A stretch of DNA of 5,519 nucleotides. Source: Bacteroidales bacterium. Its GTDB lineage: Bacteria; Bacteroidota; Bacteroidia; Bacteroidales; UBA1402. Each line of letters opens with the position of its first letter. Within the stretch, counting starts at the first letter, position 1. The stretch is from NCBI GenBank assembly GCA_023230125.1, contig JALNXZ010000117.1, forward strand, positions 1-5,519. Direction: 5' to 3'. Made by a program: the position numbers and the translations under genes. The notes beneath the pieces were generated by a model. That model made no database searches. It was given only the letters and a program-made list of their open reading frames with translations, and had not been told where the DNA came from. Shown piece after piece: positions 1 through 5,510 of the stretch.

Positions 1-1
1 A

Positions 2-67
2 TTAGCCGAATTTAAAGAATTTTCAAAGGCGGACATAGAAAGGTTGAGGTGGTATCTGACTTTTTAG
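2..67 (+). CDS. C-terminal end of an unidentified protein (partial, cut by window edge)
   Basis: An open frame enters from the left edge and ends at a TAG at 65-67. It gives about 21 residues, ending in a basic/aromatic stretch (…DIERLRWYLTF). The other two forward frames need not be open here, and the stop is followed within a few bases by a terminator-type hairpin, which fits the true end of a gene. The fragment is too short to assign to a family, and I do not recognise it. It is convergent with rpmE2. The frame could also be open by chance, since 21 codons is not long. Confidence 0.5.
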   Translation, partial: LAEFKEFSKADIERLRWYLTF

Positions 68-70
68 GAT

Positions 71-105
71 AAAAAAACTCCGAATATCAATTCGGAGCAT
101 TCTTT
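71..105 (-). terminator. Rho-independent terminator of rpmE2, possibly bidirectional
   Basis: A perfect 8-bp stem (CTCCGAAT at 78-85 with ATTCGGAG at 90-97) closes a 4-base loop. On the minus strand the stem is followed at once by seven T (the A-run at 71-77), the classic intrinsic terminator layout, about 30 bases after the rpmE2 stop. On the plus strand the following sequence (CATTCTTTATTATTT) is only moderately T-rich. The same hairpin may therefore also stop transcription of the gene ending at 67, less efficiently. Confidence 0.85.
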
Positions 106-128
106 ATTATTTCTGACAGATTTTGTTC

Positions 129-386
129 TTATTTTTTCTTTGAACGATCTCCGTAACGGTTCATGAATTTATCCACGCGACCTGCCGTATCTACTAATTT
201 GGATTTACCAGTGTAGAATGGGTGCGAGGAAGATGAAATTTCCAATTTTAGCATGGGGTAGGTCTCACCGTCAATTTCAATGGTCTCTTTCGTGTTGATG
301 CAAGAACGCGAAATAAAAGTATCGCCGTTTGACATATCTTTGAATGCTACCGGACGATAGTTTGCAGGATGCAAATCTTTTTTCAT
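129..386 (-). CDS. rpmE2: 50S ribosomal protein L31, type B
   Basis: This 85-residue protein is a component of the large ribosomal subunit, where L31 contributes to the bridge between subunits. The sequence begins MKKDLHPANYRPV, has the central SSSSHPFYTGK segment (about 51-61) and ends with VDKFMNRYG and a basic tail, all typical of L31 type B (RpmE2/YkgM family). It has a single cysteine (C29) and lacks the CxxC zinc-binding pairs of type A L31, so it is the zinc-independent form. The length is normal for the family. The start at 386 gives the canonical N-terminus, and no better upstream start exists in frame. It is transcribed alone, convergent with the partial gene at the left edge and divergent from fba, with its own promoter and terminator. 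In bacteria with both L31 types the zinc-free copy is often zinc-regulated; I see no recognisable Zur site here, and it may be the only L31. Confidence 0.96.
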   Translation of the reverse strand: MKKDLHPANYRPVAFKDMSNGDTFISRSCINTKETIEIDGETYPMLKLEISSSSHPFYTGKSKLVDTAGRVDKFMNRYGDRSKKK

Positions 387-437
387 AATTATATATCGTT
401 ATATTGTTTGTACGAAGTGGTAATTCATAATGGCCTG

Positions 438-465
438 CAAAAGTAGGCAATTTCCGTAAAACAAA
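438..465 (-). promoter_or_regulatory. Putative Bacteroidetes-type promoter of rpmE2
   Basis: Read on the minus strand, TACTTTTG (438-445) matches the Bacteroidetes -7 consensus TAnnTTTG exactly. Upstream of it is a T-rich tract containing TTTG elements, for example at 462-465, 16 bases from the -7 box. That spacing is somewhat shorter than the usual 19-21, so the -33 element is uncertain. Transcription would start near 430 and leave a leader of roughly 45 bases. The -7 box lies inside a small near-palindrome (433-448), reported in the findings. Confidence 0.6.
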
Positions 466-527
466 AAACAAAACTCAAATATTTATTCAAAAATCTTCGA
501 AATGTATATTTTTTCATACAAAATATC

Positions 528-535
528 TATCTTTG
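528..535 (+). promoter_or_regulatory. Putative -7 box of the fba promoter
   Basis: TATCTTTG, followed by C, is an exact match to the Bacteroidetes -7 consensus TAnnTTTG, placed 50 bases before the fba start codon. The implied transcript would start near 541, giving a leader of about 45 bases. No perfect TTTG -33 element is visible at the expected distance; the region around 503-514 is only T-rich. The box faces away from the rpmE2 promoter, so the 387-585 spacer is a divergent promoter region. Confidence 0.6.
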
Positions 536-585
536 CGCGACGAAATCAAAATATCACTCATATAACTACTTATATATAAGGTAAA

Positions 586-1584
586 ATGGTAAACTATAAA
601 GAATTAGGTCTTGTCAACACCAAAGAGATGTTCAAGAAGGCATTCAGTGGCAAATATGCCATTCCTGCATTTAATTTTAATAATTTGGAACAAATGCAGG
701 CAATTGTTCAAGCAGCGGTAGAAACGAAATCCCCGGTTATTTTACAAGTCTCAAGTGGCGCACGTAAATATGCCAATCAGACATTGTTGCGTTATATGGC
801 TCAGGGAGCTGTTGAATATGCAAAAGAATTGGGGCAGGAAAAGCCTCAGATTTGTTTACATCTCGATCACGGAGATACTTTTGAATTGTGTAAGTCTTGC
901 GTTGACATGGGCTTCTCTTCTGTAATGATTGATGGTTCTCATTTTTCCTTTGATGAAAATATTGAGTTGACTAAAAAAGTGGTTGAATATGCTCATCAGT
1001 TTGATGTAACCGTAGAAGGTGAACTTGGCGTTTTGGCCGGTATCGAAGATGCGGTAGTTTCAGATCACCATACTTATACAGACCCGAAAGATGTTGTTGA
1101 ATTCGTAAAACGTACAGGCGTTGATTCTTTGGCTATCTCCATCGGTACTTCACATGGTGCCAACAAATTTTCACCGGCTCAATGCTCACGTGATGAAAAC
1201 GGTATTTTGATTCCACCTCCCTTGCGTTTTGATATCCTTCAAGAAGTAGAAGCACAATTACCTGGATTTCCAATCGTTCTGCACGGCTCTTCCTCAGTTC
1301 CTCAAGATTTGGTGGCTATCATCAATAAATATGGTGGTGCCATGAAAGATTCTATCGGAATTCCCGAAGATCAGTTGCGTGAAGCATCAAAATCTGCAGT
1401 ATGCAAAATAAATATAGACTCTGATGGACGTATTGCGATGACTGCTGCAATCCGCGAATTTTTTGCAAAGGAACCTTCCAAATTTGACCCTCGTCAATAT
1501 TTGGGACCAGCCCGAGAGTCACTGAAAAAACTGTACATGCACAAGATCGTTGATGTGCTGGGTTGTGCAGGAAAAGCAGAATAA
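586..1584 (+). CDS. fba: Class II fructose-1,6-bisphosphate aldolase
   Basis: This cytoplasmic, metal-dependent enzyme reversibly splits fructose 1,6-bisphosphate into dihydroxyacetone phosphate and glyceraldehyde 3-phosphate in glycolysis and gluconeogenesis. The 332-residue protein is one TIM barrel of normal family length. The class II landmarks are in order: AFNFNN near 28-33; LHLDHGD (91-97) with the catalytic aspartate D94 and zinc ligand H95; MIDGSHF (114-120); VEGELG (143-148) with conserved glutamates; SIGTSHG (185-191) with zinc ligand H190; VLHGSSSVP (231-239) with zinc ligand H233; and NIDSD (276-280) in the phosphate/substrate-binding loop. Residue roles are assigned by analogy with characterised class II aldolases. 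The start at 586 gives the expected N-terminus; an AAGG at 579-581 region is the only weak ribosome-binding signal. The gene stands alone between its own promoter and a downstream hairpin. A related ketose-bisphosphate (for example tagatose) aldolase is possible, but the lone housekeeping context favours Fba. Confidence 0.93.
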   Translation: MVNYKELGLVNTKEMFKKAFSGKYAIPAFNFNNLEQMQAIVQAAVETKSPVILQVSSGARKYANQTLLRYMAQGAVEYAKELGQEKPQICLHLDHGDTFELCKSCVDMGFSSVMIDGSHFSFDENIELTKKVVEYAHQFDVTVEGELGVLAGIEDAVVSDHHTYTDPKDVVEFVKRTGVDSLAISIGTSHGANKFSPAQCSRDENGILIPPPLRFDILQEVEAQLPGFPIVLHGSSSVPQDLVAIINKYGGAMKDSIGIPEDQLREASKSAVCKINIDSDGRIAMTAAIREFFAKEPSKFDPRQYLGPARESLKKLYMHKIVDVLGCAGKAE

Positions 1585-1596
1585 AGTGTATAGATG

Positions 1597-1640
1597 AAAC
1601 AGGCTGTTTTCGGCAAAATGAAGACAGTCTGTTTTGCTTT
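1597..1640 (+). terminator. Probable intrinsic terminator of fba
   Basis: An 11-bp stem containing one G-U pair (AAACAGGCTGT at 1597-1607 with ACAGTCTGTTT at 1624-1634) begins 12 bases after the fba stop. It encloses a 16-base loop, which can itself form a small TTTT/AAAA pairing around CGGC. The stem runs into a T-rich stretch (TTTTGCTTTATAT). The large loop and interrupted T-tract make it less textbook than the rpmE2 terminator. Its position between fba and the nuo operon suggests that the two are separate transcription units. Confidence 0.7.
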
Positions 1641-1728
1641 ATATGATAGGCCTCAACTTAGCAATAAGCATTGGTCCATCTCTGACAAACTATAACTCTG
1701 GTCACAAAATATTTCCTTTTGGAATGGT

Positions 1729-1770
1729 CACCTTTAGAATCCGTTGCCTTGACGTCCGTTAAGGAAGGTG
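1729..1770 (+). repeat. Compound inverted repeat (potential RNA fold) in the nuo leader
   Basis: An inner stem pairs CCTTGAC (1747-1753) with GTTAAGG (1758-1764), with one G-U pair and a 4-base loop. Directly next to its 3' arm, AAGGTG (1765-1770) pairs with CACCTT (1729-1734), leaving a 12-base bulge on the 5' side. A small TTCC-TTTT-GGAA hairpin lies just before it (1713-1724). The pairing is seen in the sequence; whether it is transcribed or functional is unknown. It could be a leader structure, a DNA-binding site, or chance. Confidence 0.4.
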
Positions 1771-1776
1771 CATTAT

Positions 1777-1809
1777 TTTCCTGTTCAGACTTGTTTTTTG
1801 TGATTTTTG
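1777..1809 (+). promoter_or_regulatory. Weak candidate promoter for the nuo operon
   Basis: GATTTTTG at 1802-1809 matches TAnnTTTG at five of the six defined positions. A TTTC at 1777-1780 lies about 21 bases upstream, where a -33 TTTG would be expected. A start near 1815 would leave a leader of about 30 bases before nuoA. The whole tract is T-rich, so alternative registers are possible. The main argument for a promoter here is that nuoA is the first gene after a terminator-like hairpin. Confidence 0.35.
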
Positions 1810-1845
1810 TTGAACCGATTTTAATGAATAATAATTTTTAATTGT

Positions 1846-2196
1846 ATGGATTACGCCTTTTTTTTAGTGACGCTGGTTACCGCTATTGTTTTGGTGATTG
1901 GCGGACTTGGATTGGCTCTCTTGATTTCGCCAAGATCAAATAACCCTCAGAAGAGGGAAGCGTATGAATCCGGTATTCCTACTAGAGGAACATCCTGGAT
2001 GCAGTTTAGGGTTGGATATTATCTGTATGCCATCCTTTTTCTGATGTTCGATGTGGAAACAGTGTTTCTGTTCCCTTGGGCAGTTGTGGTACGCGACCTA
2101 GGTATTTCCGGGTTGGTAAGCATTTTATTCTTTTTATTGATTTTAGTCCTCGGCTTAGCATACGCCTGGAAGAAAGGAACACTTGAATGGAAGTAA
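1846..2196 (+). CDS. nuoA: NADH-quinone oxidoreductase (complex I) subunit A
   Basis: NuoA (ND3 homologue) is a small membrane subunit at the junction between the peripheral arm and the membrane arm of complex I, helping couple quinone reduction to proton pumping. The 116-residue protein has three predicted membrane helices, at about 4-27, 57-80 and 86-108. The first loop carries YESG (40-43), and helix 2 carries the family signature FDVE (68-71) followed by FLFPWA (74-79). The conserved acidic residues D69 and E71 are present. The length is typical. The start at 1846 puts the first helix directly at the N-terminus, as in the family. The leader lacks a Shine-Dalgarno and is A/T-rich. It is the first gene of the nuo operon, and its last 10 bases overlap the start of nuoB, so their translation is probably coupled. 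Confidence 0.96.
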   Translation: MDYAFFLVTLVTAIVLVIGGLGLALLISPRSNNPQKREAYESGIPTRGTSWMQFRVGYYLYAILFLMFDVETVFLFPWAVVVRDLGISGLVSILFFLLILVLGLAYAWKKGTLEWK

Positions 2197-2765
2197 AAGA
2201 TATCAAGATAAAAGGAATTCCTTACGAAGAATTCAAGGACAATGACTCTCTCGAAAAATATGTTGAGGAACTTCGCGCCAATGGCGTTGGAATTATCACC
2301 GGCGTTTTAGATGACATCATTAACTGGGGACGTTCAAATTCACTTTGGCCCCTAACCTTCGCCACCAGTTGCTGCGGTATTGAATTTATGGCAGTAGGTG
2401 CTGCAAGATATGACTTTGCCCGTTTCGGTTTTGAGGTTACCCGTAATAGTCCCCGTCAGGCCGACGTAATCGTTGTTGCCGGTACCATTGTAGATAAGAT
2501 GGCTCCGGTTCTGAAACGTCTATACGATCAAATGGCTGAACCGAAATATGTGATTGCTATGGGAAGTTGTGCTATCTCCGGTGGACCTTTCTGTAATTCA
2601 TACTGTGTGGTGAACGGTGTAGATAAATTCTTACCTGTTGACGTTTATGTTCCAGGATGTCCTCCTAAACCTGAAGCCTTGCTTTACGGAATGATGCAAT
2701 TGCAACGAAAGGTCAAGATGGAGCGTTTTATGTTTAAAGATAAAGATGTAAAGGGAAACGAATAG
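2187..2765 (+). CDS. nuoB: NADH-quinone oxidoreductase (complex I) subunit B, N2 cluster protein
   Basis: NuoB (PSST homologue) carries the terminal [4Fe-4S] cluster N2, which passes electrons to quinone at the base of the peripheral arm. All four expected cluster ligands are visible: the adjacent C62 and C63 in TSCCGIEF, C128 in MGSCAISGG, and C158 in PGCPPKPE. The 192-residue length is in the normal range; the N-terminal 45 residues and the charged tail after about 175 are the variable parts. The ATG at 2187 lies inside the end of nuoA (10-base overlap) and is preceded by AAAGGA at 2173-2178, a usable ribosome-binding site. The stop abuts the start of nuoCD. With N2 and its ligands intact, the protein should still transfer electrons to quinone. 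Related [NiFe]-hydrogenase small subunits are unlikely given the neighbours and the sequence signature. Confidence 0.97.
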   Translation: MEVKDIKIKGIPYEEFKDNDSLEKYVEELRANGVGIITGVLDDIINWGRSNSLWPLTFATSCCGIEFMAVGAARYDFARFGFEVTRNSPRQADVIVVAGTIVDKMAPVLKRLYDQMAEPKYVIAMGSCAISGGPFCNSYCVVNGVDKFLPVDVYVPGCPPKPEALLYGMMQLQRKVKMERFMFKDKDVKGNE

Positions 2766-4388
2766 ATGGAAAATATAAAAGAACTTATCCTGGCAAAGAT
2801 GTCCGATGCCGTGATTGAAGATAAGCAATATCTGACTGTCACCGTAAAGCCTGAAGACTTAAGGACTTTAGCTAAAATGCTGAGATATGATGAAGGTTTT
2901 GATTACCTGATTCAACTGACAGGTGTGGACTATGGTGATAATTTAGGTGTTGTCTATTTATTGGCAAAATCCGAAGATATAGCCAGTAGCATTGTCATGA
3001 AGACTGCTACTGCCGACAAAGAAAATCCGACCCTTCCAACAGTTTCCGATATATGGGAAGCTGCCAACTGGAATGAAAGAGAAGTTTATGATTATTTTGG
3101 GGTCATATTCATCAATCACCCTGATATGCGTCATCTCTTCATGACGGAAAGATGGAAAGGTTATCCGCTTCGTAAAGATTATGATGCCGGTCGTGACGTC
3201 AACCCGCTTGACTTGAAAAGTTATGATATGTCTGATACCACCGTCAGCTATGTTTCTGAAGGTGATGGTATCAAAAAAATAGAAAAAAAGCTTTTTGAAG
3301 ACGATGATTATGTCGTGAACATTGGTCCGCAACACCCTGCAACCCACGGTGTGCTCCATTTCCGCACAGCACTCGAGGGAGAAATCATCAAAAAAATCGA
3401 CGCAAACTGTGGTTATATTCATCGTGGTGTCGAAAAACTCTGTGAAGGACTCACTTATCAGCAGTCTCTGCATTTTACCGACAGGTTGGATTATCTTAGC
3501 GCACACATCTACCGTCATGGTCTTTGCCTGTGCGTTGAAAAGGCCGCAGGCATAGAAGTTCCTGAAAGGGCTGAAGTCATTCGCACCATTATGGATGAAT
3601 TGCAACGTATAGATTCTCACCTGATTGCATGGTCTTGTATGTGTCAGGATATGGGTGGGCTTACGGCCTTTATTTATGGTCTGCGTGACCGCGAGAAGGT
3701 TCTCGATATTTTCGAGGAGACTGGTGGTGGACGTCTGATCCAGAATTACAATGTCATCGGAGGTGTGATGGCTGACATTCATCCCAACTTTGTACAACGC
3801 GTAAAGGATTTCATTCCTGTCATGCGTAAGGGGCTTAAGGAGTATCATCAGTTATATACCGGCAATGTCATCGCACGCGAACGAATGATCGGGGTGGGTG
3901 TGATGTCTAAGGAAACGGCCATCGCTTATGGTGTTACCGGACCGTCTGCACGTGCTTCAGGCATTCATTGCGATTTGCGTAAGATCACTCCATATGCTGC
4001 CTATGACAAGGTGGAATTCAAGGAAATCATCCGTACGAAAGGTGATAGTATGGCCCGTTATATGAATCGTCTGGATGAAATCGAGGAATCACTACACATC
4101 ATTGAACAATTGATTGACAACATCCCGGAAGGCGATTTTTGTGCCAAGACAAAGGCCATCATCAAATTGCCTGAAGGAGAATATTTCCAGCGAATAGAAG
4201 GTGGAAGAGGTGAATGGGGCGTTTATATCCTGAGCAAGGGTGAAAAGACCCCATATCGTATAAAGTTCCGTTCTCCATGTATGACATTGGTTAACGCTAT
4301 GGATACAATTAGTCGTGGTGGAAAATTTGCCGATCTGATCACCATTGGTGGTTCGATGGATTATATCATTCCTGATATTGACAGATAA
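2766..4388 (+). CDS. nuoCD: Fused NADH-quinone oxidoreductase (complex I) subunits C and D
   Basis: This 540-residue protein joins two peripheral-arm subunits. Residues 1 to about 145 are the NuoC (30-kDa) domain, with the signature NEREVYDYFGVIF (103-115), then HPDMRHL and GYPLRKDY (132-139). A short polar linker (about 148-180) leads to the NuoD (49-kDa) domain. That begins with GPQHPATHGVLHF (187-199) and ends with the conserved SRGGKFAD (516-523) and a terminal DR. By analogy with Thermus Nqo4, H194 and Y243 (in RLDYL) line the quinone headgroup site, and both are present. NuoD shares ancestry with [NiFe]-hydrogenase large subunits but lacks their metal-binding cysteines, as expected for complex I. 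C-D fusion also occurs in E. coli (about 600 residues); this version is shorter. The ATG follows the nuoB TAG with no gap, and AAGGGA lies at 2751-2756. The next gene is nuoH, not nuoE. Confidence 0.97.
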   Translation: MENIKELILAKMSDAVIEDKQYLTVTVKPEDLRTLAKMLRYDEGFDYLIQLTGVDYGDNLGVVYLLAKSEDIASSIVMKTATADKENPTLPTVSDIWEAANWNEREVYDYFGVIFINHPDMRHLFMTERWKGYPLRKDYDAGRDVNPLDLKSYDMSDTTVSYVSEGDGIKKIEKKLFEDDDYVVNIGPQHPATHGVLHFRTALEGEIIKKIDANCGYIHRGVEKLCEGLTYQQSLHFTDRLDYLSAHIYRHGLCLCVEKAAGIEVPERAEVIRTIMDELQRIDSHLIAWSCMCQDMGGLTAFIYGLRDREKVLDIFEETGGGRLIQNYNVIGGVMADIHPNFVQRVKDFIPVMRKGLKEYHQLYTGNVIARERMIGVGVMSKETAIAYGVTGPSARASGIHCDLRKITPYAAYDKVEFKEIIRTKGDSMARYMNRLDEIEESLHIIEQLIDNIPEGDFCAKTKAIIKLPEGEYFQRIEGGRGEWGVYILSKGEKTPYRIKFRSPCMTLVNAMDTISRGGKFADLITIGGSMDYIIPDIDR

Positions 4389-4433
4389 AATGAATATCAA
4401 AATATTAGTAGATAATTATAAAAACACATAAAT
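4389..4433 (+). other. Spacer between nuoCD and nuoH, filled by a 13-codon ORF
   Basis: This is the only real gap among the four nuo genes. It is A/T-rich and has no recognisable Shine-Dalgarno before nuoH. A tiny ORF (ATG at 4390, TAA at 4429-4431, peptide MNIKILVDNYKNT) fills it almost exactly. It starts 1 base after the nuoCD stop and ends 2 bases before the nuoH ATG. It could act as a translational coupler or be a chance product of A/T-rich sequence. No homology can be judged at this length. Confidence 0.3.
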
Positions 4434-5510
4434 ATGTTTGATTTTTCTATATGGACTAATTGGATAGACCAGTTCCTTCGGATTAACCTTCCGGAATTTT
4501 GGGTGTTGGCCATTGAATTTGTCGTGGTCGGAGTCATTATTCTGGCACTATATTGTGTTATAGCTTTGGCTCTGATTTATTTTGAAAGGAAGATTTGTGC
4601 TTTTTTCCAATGTCGCTTTGGCCCGAATCGTGTAGGACCTTACGGTATTTTTCAGAGTGTAGCCGATATGTTGAAAATGTTGATCAAGGAAATCATTCCG
4701 ATCAACCATACCGATAAGTTTCTGTTTTATTTGGCACCGTTCTTTGTACTTATTGCTTCCATTCTTGCTTTTGGAGCAATTCCTTGGGGAAACGGATTGC
4801 AGATCCTTGATTTCAATATCGGTATTTTTTATATTCTATCCGTCTCTTCACTGGGTGTCATAGGTATCCTGTTGGCCGGATGGGCAAGTAACAACAAGTA
4901 CTCCATGATTGGAGCCATGCGTAGTGGTGCCCAGCTGATCAGTTATGAGTTGTCTGCGGGTCTGGCTTTGATGACCATTGTGGTTCTGAGCGGCTCCATG
5001 CAGCTTTCGACCATGATCGAAGGTCAGAAAGATTGTTGGTATCTGTTTCAGGGACATATTCCTGCTATGATAGCATTCATCATTTATTTGATTGCCGGTC
5101 ATGCAGAAACCAACCGTGGCCCGTTTGACTTGCCTGAGGCTGAATCAGAATTGGCAGCCGGTTATCATACGGAATATTCCGGTCTTCAATTCGGTTTCTT
5201 TTATCTGGCTGAATACCTGAACATGTTTATCATTGCTGCTATTGCCACTACTGTATTTCTAGGCGGTTGGATGCCTTTTCATGTAACAGGTCTGGATGGT
5301 TTCAATGCTGTGATGGATTACATTCCTTCCGTGATTTGGTTCTTCGGGAAAGTGATCATCCTGATGATGCTCAGTTTGTGGGTAAGATGGACATTTCCAC
5401 GTTTGCGTATCGACCATTTACTTAATTTGGAATGGAAGTATTTGTTGCCGATCAACATGGTCAACCTGCTTGTCATGGTCATTGTTGTCATTTACGGATG
5501 GTATTTTTAA
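4434..5510 (+). CDS. nuoH: NADH-quinone oxidoreductase (complex I) subunit H
   Basis: NuoH (ND1 homologue) is the membrane-heel subunit that forms the entry to the quinone chamber and links it to the proton-pumping subunits. The 358-residue protein has about eight hydrophobic helices, starting near 23-50. The family signatures are present: ERKICAFFQCRFGPNRVGPY (51-70), GWASNNKYSMIGAMRS (149-164), the acidic loop AETNRGPFDLPEAESEL (224-240) with D232, E235, E237 and E239, HTEYSG (245-250), and WVRWTFPRLRIDHLL (316-330). The acidic loop matches residues needed for coupling in E. coli NuoH. The length is slightly above the E. coli protein. The ATG at 4434 is the first in-frame start after the in-frame stop at 4419-4421, so the start is secure. 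It follows nuoCD directly, and the frame ends 9 bases before the window edge, where nuoI would be expected. Confidence 0.97.
   Translation: MFDFSIWTNWIDQFLRINLPEFWVLAIEFVVVGVIILALYCVIALALIYFERKICAFFQCRFGPNRVGPYGIFQSVADMLKMLIKEIIPINHTDKFLFYLAPFFVLIASILAFGAIPWGNGLQILDFNIGIFYILSVSSLGVIGILLAGWASNNKYSMIGAMRSGAQLISYELSAGLALMTIVVLSGSMQLSTMIEGQKDCWYLFQGHIPAMIAFIIYLIAGHAETNRGPFDLPEAESELAAGYHTEYSGLQFGFFYLAEYLNMFIIAAIATTVFLGGWMPFHVTGLDGFNAVMDYIPSVIWFFGKVIILMMLSLWVRWTFPRLRIDHLLNLEWKYLLPINMVNLLVMVIVVIYGWYF

Larger units (their letters stand above)
1641..1845 (+). other. Intergenic leader region upstream of the nuo operon
   Basis: About 205 bases separate the fba hairpin from nuoA, with no credible gene. 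The stretch contains three TGGTC-type repeats spaced 26-27 bases apart (1672, 1699, 1725), a compound inverted repeat (1729-1770), and a T-rich promoter-like tract (about 1776-1809). The final 35 bases before nuoA are strongly A/T-rich with no Shine-Dalgarno. I did not recognise any known riboswitch, tRNA or small RNA in it. Confidence 0.5.

Noticed and set aside
277..471. A 64-codon minus-strand frame overlapping rpmE2
   Set aside because: It overlaps the rpmE2 coding region and its promoter in another frame, and its start would lie upstream of the predicted transcript start.
276..1420. Unusual glycine in the aldolase substrate loop (NIDSDGR where NIDTDLR is common)
   Set aside because: The conserved asparagine, aspartates and arginine are kept, and this position varies in the class II family, so I do not read it as loss or change of function.
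1594..1695. A 33-codon plus-strand ORF just after fba
   Set aside because: It runs straight through the fba terminator-like hairpin, has no clear ribosome-binding site, and its sequence looks like a chance reading of the stem and spacer.
586..2196. Possible fba-nuo operon
   Set aside because: A terminator-like hairpin and a 261-base spacer with a candidate promoter separate the genes, and there is no functional need for cotranscription. Read-through cannot be excluded.
2006..2206. Short minus-strand frames opposite nuoA, nuoB, nuoCD end and nuoH (also 2631-2828, 4092-4400 and 4848-5102)
   Set aside because: All are shadows of clearly identified complex I genes, with no signatures or start signals of their own.
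3322..3555. A 77-codon plus-strand frame inside nuoCD
   Set aside because: It is out of frame within the conserved NuoD N-terminal region and has no independent start signal or family resemblance.
2958..3848. A 296-codon open frame on the minus strand, antisense to nuoCD
   Set aside because: It lies entirely opposite strongly conserved nuoCD coding sequence and shows no recognisable domain. It has no promoter or ribosome-binding signal of its own. Long antisense frames are common opposite genes with this codon usage.
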